Source: Pseudorhodobacter sp. (GTDB lineage: Bacteria; Pseudomonadota; Alphaproteobacteria; Rhodobacterales; Rhodobacteraceae). From it: 42,817 bases of DNA. Below the pieces are notes generated by a model. That model searched no databases. It was not told where the DNA came from and worked only from the letters and a program-made list of their open reading frames with translations. The stretch spans positions 1 to 42,817 of the forward strand of contig JAQWYA010000102.1 in assembly GCA_029254215.1 (NCBI GenBank), in the 5' to 3' direction. Positions 1-9,283 of this stretch are shown here, piece after piece. The first letter of the stretch is position 1. Every line of letters starts with the position of its first letter. The position numbers and the translations under genes are program-made.

Positions 1-809
1 GCGGCACAAGGGTCGCCGCGCGGGGTGGCCTTTGACCGGAGCCATAGATCGAAGGTTCCGGCCGGAACATCGCCGTCGCCTTCGATCTGCCCCACGGACA
101 AAACCGAGACCTGCGGGGCGGCAGCAGCAAGCGCCACGGGAATACCGCGCAGTTTATCCGCATGGCCCGAACCTGTGATGACAACCACCGGCCCCCCCGT
201 TTCCGTCAGAGCCTCCAAGGCTGTCCGCGCAAAGGCGGCATCGCGCAGGCGTTGGGCCGCGACCATGCCCGGCAGCATCTCGGTCGGTAAGGCGTTGCAA
301 TGGGCTGCTTGCTGATCGGCCTCGCGGGCGGCCTGTTCCTCGGGGGAAAGCGGCTCCAGAAGGCCATAACGCCCGGCATCAAGGCCAAAGACGGTGGCGG
401 CCCCATCGGCAAAGGCGCGGCGCACCTGATCGCGCGGCAAGGCCGCCCCATAAAGGCGCGCCTGCGGAGCTGCGGTGAACAACGGATGATATAAGGCGAA
501 ATCTGGCCAGCCGGAGTTTTTCCAGCCCAAAGCGGCCTCCAATGCGGGCTTGTCCGTCGGGTCAATACCAACGGCCGCCTCTGCCTGCGCCGGGTCCAGC
601 ATTTCAAACACCAGCGCCTTCGGCGCGATGGATGCAATCGCCAAAGCCTGATTGTCGTGGTGATATTTGTTGTCGTGGATTTCACCCAAAATCACGATCT
701 GGGCCTCTGGCAGGGACGTGAAATCCACGGTCTGCCCATAAGCAAACGGCGGCAGCAATGCCCCGAACAGGACCATCGCCACCGCCGAAATGCCAACTCC
801 AAATCTCAT
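1..809 (-). CDS. ChaN-family (DUF399) putative heme/iron-related lipoprotein, 3' part beyond window edge
   Basis: Reverse-strand reading from ATG at 809 gives MRFGVGISAVAMVLFGALLPPFAYGQTVDFTSLPEAQIVILGEIHDNKYHHDNQALAI...; signal peptide and GEIHDN..H motif typical of ChaN; no stop before the window edge (so absent from ORF track). Confidence 0.8.
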   Translation of the reverse strand, partial: MRFGVGISAVAMVLFGALLPPFAYGQTVDFTSLPEAQIVILGEIHDNKYHHDNQALAIASIAPKALVFEMLDPAQAEAAVGIDPTDKPALEAALGWKNSGWPDFALYHPLFTAAPQARLYGAALPRDQVRRAFADGAATVFGLDAGRYGLLEPLSPEEQAAREADQQAAHCNALPTEMLPGMVAAQRLRDAAFARTALEALTETGGPVVVITGSGHADKLRGIPVALAAAAPQVSVLSVGQIEGDGDVPAGTFDLWLRSKATPRGDPCA

Positions 810-1684
810 AGAAGGAAGTGTTGCACTTCCCGCGACTGGGTTTCAAGGCTGCGCCGCATCTTGGCAAAAGCCGCTGCTTCCAACTGGCGCACCCGCTCTT
901 TTGAAAGGCCAAGCTCTTCGCCAAGGCTTTCCAGTGTCCGCGTCTCATCGCGCAGCTTGCGCTCGGTCACGATGAAGCGTTCGCGGGCGTTCAGGTCGGT
1001 CATGGCTTTCACCAGCCAATTGCGCAGGCAGGCCGTGTCATGCGCGCCTTCGACCAGATCGCTGGCCTGCGCGCCATCATCTTCAAGCGCATCAATCCAT
1101 TCCCGGCCTTCATCTTCCGACGATTGGGTCGCGTTCAAGGAATAGTCCGACCCCGACAGCCGGCCCTCCATCATCTCGACATCCGCAAGCGGCACGCCCA
1201 CTTCTGTGGCAACCATCTGGCGAAGCTGATGCGCGTCAAGCGTTTCGCCAACCTGTGCTGCCTCCCGCTCCAGCTTGGCCTGAACGCGGCGCATGTTGAA
1301 GAAAAGCGCCTTCTGGCTGCTGGTCGACCCCGTCCGCACCATGGACCAGTTGCGCATCACATAATCCTGAATGCTCGCCTTGATCCACCAGACCGCATAG
1401 GTCGAAAAGCGCACGCCACGATCCGGATCAAACTTGTCGGCGGCCTTCATCAGGCCAAGGCTCGCCTCTTGGATCAGATCGTTCATCGGGGCGCCATAGC
1501 GACGGAACTTGGAAGCCATCGAAATCGCAAGACGCATATAGGCCGTGATCAGCCGGTGCAGCGCCTTTTCGTCGCGCTGATCACGCCATGCATAGGCGAG
1601 GCGCAGTTCCGTCTCGGCATCCAGCAGTTCCGCCTTCATAGCTTGGCGAGACATCGTCTGGTCACTATATCCAACTTGTGCCAT
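806..1684 (-). CDS. rpoH: RNA polymerase sigma-32-type factor (RpoH family)
   Basis: 292 aa; sigma region 2 (RLAISMASKFRRYGAPMNDLIQEASLGLMKAADKFDPDRGVRFSTYAVWWIKASIQDYVMRNWSMVR), RpoH-box-like QKALFFNMRR, region 4 HTH (ESLGEELGLSKERVRQLEAAAFAKMR). Confidence 0.93.
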   Translation of the reverse strand: MAQVGYSDQTMSRQAMKAELLDAETELRLAYAWRDQRDEKALHRLITAYMRLAISMASKFRRYGAPMNDLIQEASLGLMKAADKFDPDRGVRFSTYAVWWIKASIQDYVMRNWSMVRTGSTSSQKALFFNMRRVQAKLEREAAQVGETLDAHQLRQMVATEVGVPLADVEMMEGRLSGSDYSLNATQSSEDEGREWIDALEDDGAQASDLVEGAHDTACLRNWLVKAMTDLNARERFIVTERKLRDETRTLESLGEELGLSKERVRQLEAAAFAKMRRSLETQSREVQHFLL

Positions 1685-1759
1685 CTCTGTACCCCTGTCA
1701 GCATTTTGCTTTATCTGACAGTTCTACGCCCCCCAGCCCGAACCGGATCACATTTGCCG

Positions 1760-2287
1760 ATGACAATTTCACAAACCGCGCTAACGCTGGTGACCGGCGG
1801 GGCCAGATCAGGGAAATCCCGCTTTGCCGAAGGGCTGGTCACGGCGACACAAAGGCCGCGCGTCTATATCGCAACCGCACAGGCTTGGGATGACGAGATG
1901 CGCAACCGCATTGCCGACCACCGCAACCAGCGCGGCGCCGATTGGACAACTCTGGACGCCCCCTATGACTTGGCCGGTGCCTTGCGGGGCGTGGATGGCG
2001 GGGCCGCCGTGCTGGTCGATTGCCTGACGTTATGGCTGACAAATGTGATGCTGGCCGAGGCGGATATCGCCGCAGAATCCGCCACTTTGCTGGAGGCTCT
2101 GGCCGCCTGCCCGGCCCCGGTTACAGTGGTCACGAATGAGTTGGGTTGGTCCATCGTGCCGGAAAACGCCCTCGCCCGCCGCTTTCGCGATGCGCAGGGA
2201 CGGCTGAACCAGCAGATCGCGGCGCAGGCAGATCGCGTCATCACCGTGATTTCCGGCCTGCCACTTGTGCTGAAAGGCAGCCTGTGA
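1760..2287 (+). CDS. cobU: bifunctional adenosylcobinamide kinase/adenosylcobinamide-phosphate guanylyltransferase
   Basis: MTISQTALTLVTGGARSGKSRFAEGL; P-loop GGARSGKS, VDCLTLWLTN, VTNELGWSIVPENALARRFRDAQGRLNQ. Confidence 0.92.
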   Translation: MTISQTALTLVTGGARSGKSRFAEGLVTATQRPRVYIATAQAWDDEMRNRIADHRNQRGADWTTLDAPYDLAGALRGVDGGAAVLVDCLTLWLTNVMLAEADIAAESATLLEALAACPAPVTVVTNELGWSIVPENALARRFRDAQGRLNQQIAAQADRVITVISGLPLVLKGSL

Positions 2288-2841
2288 CCCGCTTTCATTT
2301 TCTGCGCCACGGCCCGACCCATGCCAAAACCATGGTGGGGTGGAGCGACCTTCCCGCTGATCTTTCCGACCATGCGGCCATCGCGCGGCTTCGGGCGCAT
2401 CTGCCCCACGCGCCGGTGATCTCCTCTGATCTGCTGCGCGCCACGGCCACGGCGAATGCCGTACAGGGCACGCGCCCCCGTTTGCCGCATGACCCGGACC
2501 TGCGCGAAATCCACTTCGGCGCTTGGGAATTGCAGCGCTTTGACGAGGTCGAAGACCAACCCCTGATCCGCCGTTTCTGGGAGGAGCCGGGCGATATCGC
2601 CCCCCCCGGCGGCGAAAGCTGGAACGCCGTGGCGGCCCGCGTGAACAACGCGGTGGACCGGCTGATCGGCCCGCAAGACATCATCGTCGTCGCCCATTTC
2701 GGGGTGATCCTGACGCAAGTGCAGCGCGCCCTTGGCATCGGGGCCTATGCCGCCTTCAGCCACCGGATCGACAATCTTTCGGTTACCGAGATCACCTTTG
2801 ACGGCGGCTGGCGTGCCGGGGCAATCAATCACATTCCGTGA
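2284..2841 (+). CDS. histidine phosphatase family protein (phosphoglycerate mutase-like; possibly CobC-type)
   Basis: GTG start overlapping cobU stop; FHFLRHGPT motif, SSDLLRATATA, EIHFGAWE, VAHFGVI. Confidence 0.85.
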   Translation: MTRFHFLRHGPTHAKTMVGWSDLPADLSDHAAIARLRAHLPHAPVISSDLLRATATANAVQGTRPRLPHDPDLREIHFGAWELQRFDEVEDQPLIRRFWEEPGDIAPPGGESWNAVAARVNNAVDRLIGPQDIIVVAHFGVILTQVQRALGIGAYAAFSHRIDNLSVTEITFDGGWRAGAINHIP

Positions 2842-2922
2842 TCTATTCCCCCACAAAACCGCGTTTCCGGAAATGATCCGCCCGCTTTAGGGTGGCATAT
2901 CTCGCAAATCAGGAAGCCCGAC

Positions 2923-3795
2923 ATGACCTATACCCTTGCCATCGGAGACCGCGCCTATTCCAGTTGGAGCCTGCGGGGCTGGCTGCTGTTTGAGGCCTTC
3001 GGCATCGCCGTCAAGACAGACCGGGCGCAGCTTTACACCGATGAATTCGCACAACTTCTGGCCCGGTTTGCCCCGGCCCGGTCGGTGCCTGCGGTAAGGC
3101 TGGAGGATGGCTTGGTGATCCCCGACAGCTTGGCCATCGCCGAAGAGCTCGCCTCTCGCCACCCGGACGCGGGCGTTCTGCCCGCCGACCCCAAGGCACG
3201 GGCCGTCGCCCGCGCGCTTATGGCGGAAATGCATTCCGGCTTTACCGCCTTGCGCAATCATTGCCCGATGAACCTGCGCGTCAGCTATTCCGATTGCTCC
3301 CCTCCCGAGGCGGTTCTCGCCGATCTCGCGCGGCTGGAGCAGCTTTGGGACTGGGCGCGGGCGCAGACCGGGGCGAAAGGGCCTTGGCTTTGCGGGGAGT
3401 ATTGCGCCGCAGATGTGTTCTTCGCGCCGGTCGCCGCAAGGATCGCAGGCTATGGACTGCGCGTCGGGGCCATGGCACAGGCCTATGTGTCGGCGCATCT
3501 GAACCATCCGTCCTTTCGGCAATGGCGCGCCATGGGCCATGCGGACGGCCCCGATCAGGCCCCTTACGCCCGCCCCTACCCCCAGCGCGAATGGCCGGGA
3601 CCGCGCCCGATTACGGCCAAGGCTGTTGCTTCTGGCCCCTCGGTGAACGCGCTCTGTCCCTATTCCGGCAAAGAGATCACCCATTATCTGGAGGCAAGGG
3701 GCCGCATCTGGGGTTTTTGCAACGCCTTTTGCCGCGACAAGACCGTGGCCGACCCGGAAGCCTGGCCAAAATTCATGGCGATTTACACTTCGTAA
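2923..3795 (+). CDS. glutathione S-transferase family protein with C-terminal Cys-rich YHS/TRASH-like tail
   Basis: 290 aa; GST N-terminal SSWSLRGWLLFEAFGI, VPAVRLEDGLVIPDSLAIAEELA; C-terminal LCPYSGKEITHYLEARGRIWGFCNAFCRDKTVADPEAWPKF. Confidence 0.85.
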   Translation: MTYTLAIGDRAYSSWSLRGWLLFEAFGIAVKTDRAQLYTDEFAQLLARFAPARSVPAVRLEDGLVIPDSLAIAEELASRHPDAGVLPADPKARAVARALMAEMHSGFTALRNHCPMNLRVSYSDCSPPEAVLADLARLEQLWDWARAQTGAKGPWLCGEYCAADVFFAPVAARIAGYGLRVGAMAQAYVSAHLNHPSFRQWRAMGHADGPDQAPYARPYPQREWPGPRPITAKAVASGPSVNALCPYSGKEITHYLEARGRIWGFCNAFCRDKTVADPEAWPKFMAIYTS

Positions 3796-3852
3796 ACCAT
3801 TCCCCGGCTACTCCTTAACCAAGGTTAGCACTGGTGCAAGGATGGTCGGGGA

Positions 3853-5367
3853 ATGGTCTCACGGGCCTTTACGGTCGCATTCGAGGGCGTCGACGCGCGT
3901 TTGGTCGAGGTGCAATGCACCACGACCCCCGGCTTGCCCTATTTCGGCATCGTGGGGCTGCCTGACAAGGCCGTGTCGGAGGCGCGCGAACGGGTGCGCG
4001 CTGCCCTTTCGGCTATGGCAATTGCCTTGCCCTCCAAGCGGATCGTGATCAACCTTTCGCCTGCCGATCTGCCGAAAGAGGGCTCTCACTTCGACCTGCC
4101 GATCGCCTTGGCCCTGCTGGCAGAATTGCAGATCATCCCGAAAGAGGATGTCGCGGAGACGGTATCGCTGGGGGAGTTGTCCCTAGATGGTCGGCTGATC
4201 GCCGTTGTCGGGGCCTTGCCCGCAGCGATGGCCGCCGCCGAAAGTGACCGGGCACTTTTATGCCCGAAAGCCTGCGGGGCAGAGGCAGCTTGGGTCGGCG
4301 CGACGCAGGTTCTGGCCGCAGCCGGGCTTGATGAGGTCGTTCGCCACTTCACCGGGCAAGCGCCATTGACCCCCGCCGAGGCTAAAGACGTCACGCCGGA
4401 TGCCCCGCAGCGGGATCTGCGGGATGTCAAAGGGCAGGAACGGGCCAAACGCGCCTTGGAAATCGCCGCGGCGGGGCGGCATCATCTGCTGATGGTGGGC
4501 AGCCCCGGCTCGGGTAAATCCATGTTGGCCGCACGGCTGCCCAGCATATTGCCGCCACTCGGCCCGCTGGAAGCCCTTGAAACGTCGATGATTCATTCGC
4601 TGGCGGGCATCCTGCCCGAAGGCGGCATCAGCCGCTCCCGCCCCTTTTGTGAGCCGCATCACACCGCCTCCATGGCCGCGATCGTTGGTGGGGGGAGAGG
4701 GGCCAAACCCGGCCAGATCAGCCTTGCGCATAACGGCGTGCTTTTCATGGATGAATTCCCCGAGTTTCCCCGAAACGTGTTGGAAACACTCCGCCAGCCA
4801 ATGGAAAGCGGCGAAGTGACCGTGGCGCGGGCCAATGCGCATATCCGCTACCCCTGCCGGTTCTTACTCGTTGCGGCCGCCAACCCCTGCAAATGCGGCC
4901 ATCTGGCCGATGCAAACCGCGCTTGCAGCCGGGCGCCAATCTGTGCCGAGGATTATATGGGCCGTATCTCTGGCCCGCTGATGGACCGCTTCGATCTGCG
5001 TGTGGAGGTTCCTCCCGTCGCCTATACCGACCTTGACCTTCCGGCGGCGGGCGAGACTTCTGCCACCGTCGCGGAACGGGTCACAAGGGCGCGGGATGTG
5101 CAAAGCAAGCGCTTCGCCAACCACCCCAAGATCCGGGTGAATGCCGAAGCAGAAGGGGCCGTGCTTGAAGACATCGCCCCCCTCGATGCCGAAAGCCGCG
5201 CGCTTCTGAGCAAGGTCGCGGATCGCTTCGGTCTGTCGGCGCGGGGCTATCACCGGGTCTTGCGCGTGGCCCGCACGATCGCCGATCTCGACCAATCCAA
5301 GGATCTGCGCCACCACCATCTGGCCGAAGCCATCAGTTTTCGGCTGACAATAGGTCCGAGGGAATAG
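3853..5367 (+). CDS. YifB family Mg chelatase-like AAA ATPase (ComM-type)
   Basis: 504 aa; VEVQCTTTPGLPYFGIVGLPDKAVSEARERVRAAL, Walker A GSPGSGKSMLAARLPSILPPL, FMDEFPEF, ANPCKCGH. Confidence 0.95.
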   Translation: MVSRAFTVAFEGVDARLVEVQCTTTPGLPYFGIVGLPDKAVSEARERVRAALSAMAIALPSKRIVINLSPADLPKEGSHFDLPIALALLAELQIIPKEDVAETVSLGELSLDGRLIAVVGALPAAMAAAESDRALLCPKACGAEAAWVGATQVLAAAGLDEVVRHFTGQAPLTPAEAKDVTPDAPQRDLRDVKGQERAKRALEIAAAGRHHLLMVGSPGSGKSMLAARLPSILPPLGPLEALETSMIHSLAGILPEGGISRSRPFCEPHHTASMAAIVGGGRGAKPGQISLAHNGVLFMDEFPEFPRNVLETLRQPMESGEVTVARANAHIRYPCRFLLVAAANPCKCGHLADANRACSRAPICAEDYMGRISGPLMDRFDLRVEVPPVAYTDLDLPAAGETSATVAERVTRARDVQSKRFANHPKIRVNAEAEGAVLEDIAPLDAESRALLSKVADRFGLSARGYHRVLRVARTIADLDQSKDLRHHHLAEAISFRLTIGPRE

Positions 5368-5402
5368 CGCAAGACCTCTACGGTAGGCTTTCTTTGGGAA
5401 AT

Positions 5403-5440
5403 GCCCCCCGTAAAGCGGGCTATGCTTCGGGGGGCGTTTC
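5403..5440 (+). terminator. Rho-independent-terminator-like hairpin downstream of yifB
   Basis: GCCCCCCG (5403-5410) pairs with CGGGGGGC (5428-5435), inner AAGC/GCTT pairing, preceded by AAA and followed by GTTTCT. Confidence 0.7.
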
Positions 5441-5623
5441 TACCGACCGTGGCTCAAAATGCTACATTGAGTGCAGAGGCGCCGAGCCTGCGACCGGGAG
5501 CAACGTTTGGGCACACAGCAGCAATCCGCCTCCGCACTGCCTACCGGCCGTCCGGGGTGGCAAAAAACCAGCGATGCGCCCCGCCGGTTGGATTTCCCCA
5601 AGCATTGCGCCCGGCGGCCAAAC

Positions 5624-6565
5624 TCAGGCCCGCTTCGCCTCAATGACGTCCCATATGAGGGCCGCGGCGTTGGTTCCGTCAAAACGCTCCAACTCCTGAA
5701 TTCCGGTGGGCGAGGTCACGTTGATTTCCGTCAGGAAGTCGCCAATCACGTCAATTCCCACGAAAATCTGCCCGTTGTCACGCAGCGTCGGGCCAATGGC
5801 CGCACAGATCTCAAGATCGCGAGGCGTCAGGCCAACCTTTTCTGCGCGTCCCCCGACATGCATGTTGGAACGGGTTTCACCCGCTTGCGGAACGCGGTTG
5901 ATCGCGCCCACAGGCTCCCCATTCACGAGGATAACCCGCTTATCCCCAGCGGAAACAGCCGGAAGGAACTTCTGCACGATCAACGGCTCACGATTGATCG
6001 ACGAAAAGAGTTCATGCAGGGAAGCGAGGTTGCGGTCCTGACGGTCGAGCCGGAAAACGCCCGCGCCGCCGTTGCCATAAAGCGGCTTCAAGATCACATC
6101 GCCGTGCTTTTCTTTGAAGGACCGGATGGCCTGAAGATCCCTTGCGATCATCGTCGGCGGCGTCAATTCGGCGAAGCGCAAAACCAAGAGCTTTTCGGGG
6201 AAATTGCGCACCCAGAAAGGGTCATTCACAACCAGCGTGCGAGGGTGGATCATCTCCAGCAGATGGGTCGTCGTGATATAGCCCATGTCGAACGGAGGGT
6301 CTTGGCGCAGCCAAACAACATCGTATTCCGCCAAATCGACTTCGGTTTCCTCCCCATAGCTGACGTGATTGCCTTTCTCGCGGCGCAGCGTGATCGGGAA
6401 CCCCCGCGCAACGACCCGGCCTTCGCGAAAGGCAAGCTTATCCGGAGTGTAGAAAAACAACGAGTGACCACGGTCCTGCGCTTCAACAGCGATCCGGAAC
6501 GTACTGTCTGCGTCAATATTGACAGATCCGATCGGATCCATCTGCAAGGCAACTTTCAGGCCCAT
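5624..6565 (-). CDS. gshB: glutathione synthase
   Basis: 313 aa; [91 protein letters not shown]. Confidence 0.96.
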   Translation of the reverse strand: MGLKVALQMDPIGSVNIDADSTFRIAVEAQDRGHSLFFYTPDKLAFREGRVVARGFPITLRREKGNHVSYGEETEVDLAEYDVVWLRQDPPFDMGYITTTHLLEMIHPRTLVVNDPFWVRNFPEKLLVLRFAELTPPTMIARDLQAIRSFKEKHGDVILKPLYGNGGAGVFRLDRQDRNLASLHELFSSINREPLIVQKFLPAVSAGDKRVILVNGEPVGAINRVPQAGETRSNMHVGGRAEKVGLTPRDLEICAAIGPTLRDNGQIFVGIDVIGDFLTEINVTSPTGIQELERFDGTNAAALIWDVIEAKRA

Positions 6566-6640
6566 CGCATTCCCCTTTTCAAGCTGCCCCTTTCTTGGCG
6601 CAAGGCGGAACCGTATGCAACGTGCGTTGTGACCTGCGGA

Positions 6641-7009
6641 TCATGCCGCCAAAGCGTTGTGGAGGATTTCGACGCGACCAAAAACATCCACCAAGGCAAC
6701 ATCAACACGACAGGGTGTCATCTGGCCGGCAGGTTCGCCCCGCAAGTAATCCGACGCAGATCTGAGAATCCGCCCGACCTGTCGCGGTGTGACCCGTTCC
6801 GCCGCCTGAGCATGACTTCGCGCCTTTTTGACCTCAACAAAAACGAGTTCGTCCTTGTCCCGCAAGATCAGATCGATTTCCCCAAAAGGTCCGCGCCAGC
6901 GCTCCGAAAGTACAGAATGGCCGGTATCTTGATAGTGGCGCGCAACTGCCCCTTCTGCCGCCCGCCCGGAATGATAGGCCACACTTCCGCGGATCTGTCG
7001 CTGCTGCAT
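6641..7009 (-). CDS. YraN family (UPF0102) endonuclease-like protein
   Basis: 122 aa; GRAAEGAVARHYQDTGHSVLSERWRGPFGEIDLILRDKDELVFVEVKKARSHAQAAERVTPRQ. Confidence 0.92.
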   Translation of the reverse strand: MQQRQIRGSVAYHSGRAAEGAVARHYQDTGHSVLSERWRGPFGEIDLILRDKDELVFVEVKKARSHAQAAERVTPRQVGRILRSASDYLRGEPAGQMTPCRVDVALVDVFGRVEILHNALAA

Positions 7010-7072
7010 TGCTTTGCGTCCCCCTATTGCTTCCGGACCAGCATGCCGCGAATCCCTTAATTTTTGGCGAAT

Positions 7073-7993
7073 TCACGTTTCATCCAGCGGCTCTTTGTCT
7101 TCGGCAGAGATTTGAAGCGCTCTTTGATAGAGGTCACGGCGGGACAAGGCAAAACGGGCCGCGACATCCGCTGCGGCATCTTTGACGGAGAGGGTAGAAA
7201 GGGCGGATCTTAGCGCATTATCTATCTGATCTGGATCATTTTCTGCCGGATCGGCCCGCCCCACCAAAAGAACAATCTCGCCCTTGACGGTCCGTTCGGC
7301 AAAACCCTCTGCAAGGCTTCCCAATGTCCCGCGCGAGACCTCCTCGAACCTTTTTGTCAGCTCGCGACAGACCACGGCCTCGCGTTGTCCCCCCCAGTTT
7401 TCCGAGAGTTCGGCCAGCAGCCGCGCAATTCGTTTCGGTGATTCGTAGAACACGAGCGTTGCCTGCACATCGCAGAGTTCGGCCAGCATGCGCTTGCGTG
7501 GCCCGCCCGAGGTGGGCAAAAAACCGGCAAACAGAAATCGGTCACTGGGCAGGCCTGCAACGGTCAGCGCGGCAAGCACGGCAGAGGGGCCAGGGGCCGC
7601 AAAGACCGGATGGCCAGCAGCGATGGCCGCGCGCGACAGTTGAAACCCCGGATCTGCGACAAGCGGGGTTCCTGCCTCGGAGGCATAGGCAACGGTCTTG
7701 CCCTCTGCCAGCGCGCGCAGGAGTTTGGGGCGCATCACTTCACCGTTATGATCGTGATAGGCAAAGACATGCCGATCCCCCAGCGCCACGCCGTGGATCT
7801 CCATCAGGTGCCGCAGGGTGCGGGTATCCTCTGCCGCCAGCACATCGGCTGTTGCCAGAATATCCAACGCCCGCAAGGTGATGTCGCGCGCAGCCCCGAT
7901 CGGCGTGGCCAGAAAGTACAGCCCCGGAGACAAGGGGCGTGGATCTGGACGGAACCGGGTGTCGCTACCGGTATTTCCTGCGTCGGAACTCAT
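7073..7993 (-). CDS. rsmI: 16S rRNA (cytidine(1402)-2'-O)-methyltransferase
   Basis: 306 aa; LYFLATPIGAARDITLRALDILATADVLAAEDTRTLRHLMEIHG, SEAGTPLVADPGFQLSRAAIAAG. Confidence 0.95.
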   Translation of the reverse strand: MSSDAGNTGSDTRFRPDPRPLSPGLYFLATPIGAARDITLRALDILATADVLAAEDTRTLRHLMEIHGVALGDRHVFAYHDHNGEVMRPKLLRALAEGKTVAYASEAGTPLVADPGFQLSRAAIAAGHPVFAAPGPSAVLAALTVAGLPSDRFLFAGFLPTSGGPRKRMLAELCDVQATLVFYESPKRIARLLAELSENWGGQREAVVCRELTKRFEEVSRGTLGSLAEGFAERTVKGEIVLLVGRADPAENDPDQIDNALRSALSTLSVKDAAADVAARFALSRRDLYQRALQISAEDKEPLDET

Positions 7994-8078
7994 CTGACAC
8001 CTCCCTTCGAAAGTTTACTTCACTTTTGTTAAGGCATAGGCTTCCTGCAGTGCCTGTACCACCGGAAAGAGGAAACCC

Positions 8079-9248
8079 ATGTTGTCCATACTGAACCGCC
8101 TTGGCCAAAAGATCAGACGCAGCAGTTTGGTAGTGGCGGCGCTTGCCGTGGCAGCCTGCCAACCCGTGGCCTCTCGTGGCCCGTCCGTTGACACGTCAGC
8201 CCCGGTTCCGGTGGCCTTGTTGGTCCCCGGTGGGTCAGGCCAGGCGGGGGATGAAACCCTTGCCCTGTCGTTGCAGAACGCGGCCCGTATGGCAATCGCC
8301 GATCTGGGGGGCGTTCGGATCGACCTGCGGGTTTACAAAACCGGTGGGCAGCCCGGTCAGGCGCAGGCGATGGCCGTGCGCGCCGCCGATGAAGGCGCCA
8401 AGATCATCCTCGGCCCGGTCTTCGCGCAAGAGGCCAATGCCGTTGGGGTGGCTATGGCCAGCCGCGGCATCAACGTCCTGAGCTTTTCCAACAACACTGA
8501 CATCGCGGGCGGCAATGTTTTTGTTCTGGGGCCGACATTCCAGAACACAGCCGACCGCCTTGCCTCTTACGCCGCACAGCAGGGCAAGCGCAAAGTCCTG
8601 ATCGTGAACGACCGCAACCCGGCGGGTGAGATCGGTCGGAATGCGATTTCACGAGGGGTATCTTCGGCGGGCGGGACAGTTGTCGGAACGGCAAGCTATG
8701 AATTCTCGCAAAACGGGATCGTCCAGGCGACCCCGCAGATCGCCGCCCAGATCCGCAGCACCGGCGCCGATGCCCTGTTCATGACCGCCGACACGTCGGG
8801 CGCGCTGCCGCTTCTGACACAGATGCTGCGCGACAATCGGATCGACCCCTCTGTGGCCCAGTTCATCGGCTTGACCCGCTGGGACATCCCGGCAGCCACA
8901 TTGGCGCTTCCTTCGGTGCAGGGAGGTTGGTTTGCCTTGCCCGACCCGGCACCAAACCAGCAATATCAGGCGCGCTATCAAAGCACCTTCGGCTCTGCCC
9001 CGCACCCGATCTCGGGCCTTGCCTATGACGGGATCGCCGCAATCGGCGCTTTGATCAAGCAAGGCAACGCGAATGCGCTCAGCACCAGCGGGCTGACGCA
9101 AGGGTCTGGCTTTGTCGGCGTGAACGGCATCTTCCGGCTGCGCAGCGATGGCACAAACCAGCGCGGCCTTGCCGTGGCCGAGATCCGCAACTCCCAGTTG
9201 GTGATCATTGATCCAGCCCCCCGCAGCTTCGGCGGTGCCGGGTTCTGA
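8079..9248 (+). CDS. penicillin-binding protein activator / LpoA-like lipoprotein (periplasmic-binding fold)
   Basis: 389 aa; N-terminal lipobox-like LAVAACQP; VPVALLVPGGSGQAGDETLALSLQNAARMAIADLGGVRIDLRVYKT; divergent from rsmI. Confidence 0.85.
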   Translation: MLSILNRLGQKIRRSSLVVAALAVAACQPVASRGPSVDTSAPVPVALLVPGGSGQAGDETLALSLQNAARMAIADLGGVRIDLRVYKTGGQPGQAQAMAVRAADEGAKIILGPVFAQEANAVGVAMASRGINVLSFSNNTDIAGGNVFVLGPTFQNTADRLASYAAQQGKRKVLIVNDRNPAGEIGRNAISRGVSSAGGTVVGTASYEFSQNGIVQATPQIAAQIRSTGADALFMTADTSGALPLLTQMLRDNRIDPSVAQFIGLTRWDIPAATLALPSVQGGWFALPDPAPNQQYQARYQSTFGSAPHPISGLAYDGIAAIGALIKQGNANALSTSGLTQGSGFVGVNGIFRLRSDGTNQRGLAVAEIRNSQLVIIDPAPRSFGGAGF

Positions 9249-9283
9249 CCCGGCAGCTTGCCCTCTTTTGAACGGCCCCCGAC

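Noticed and set aside
1040-2287. 415-aa ORF start assigned by ORF track for cobU
   Set aside because: N-terminal ~240 aa is antisense to rpoH; real start is ATG at 1760.
5441-5567. 6S RNA, SRP RNA or tmRNA assignment for the structured intergenic region
   Set aside because: I could not match characteristic sequence (e.g. SRP GGAAGGAAGCAGCC loop, tmRNA tRNA-like ends, 6S closing stem with large central bubble); kept only as an unnamed structured region.
5471-7060. 529-aa plus-strand ORF
   Set aside because: Antisense to gshB and yraN, which have clear family motifs; no supported RBS or domain.
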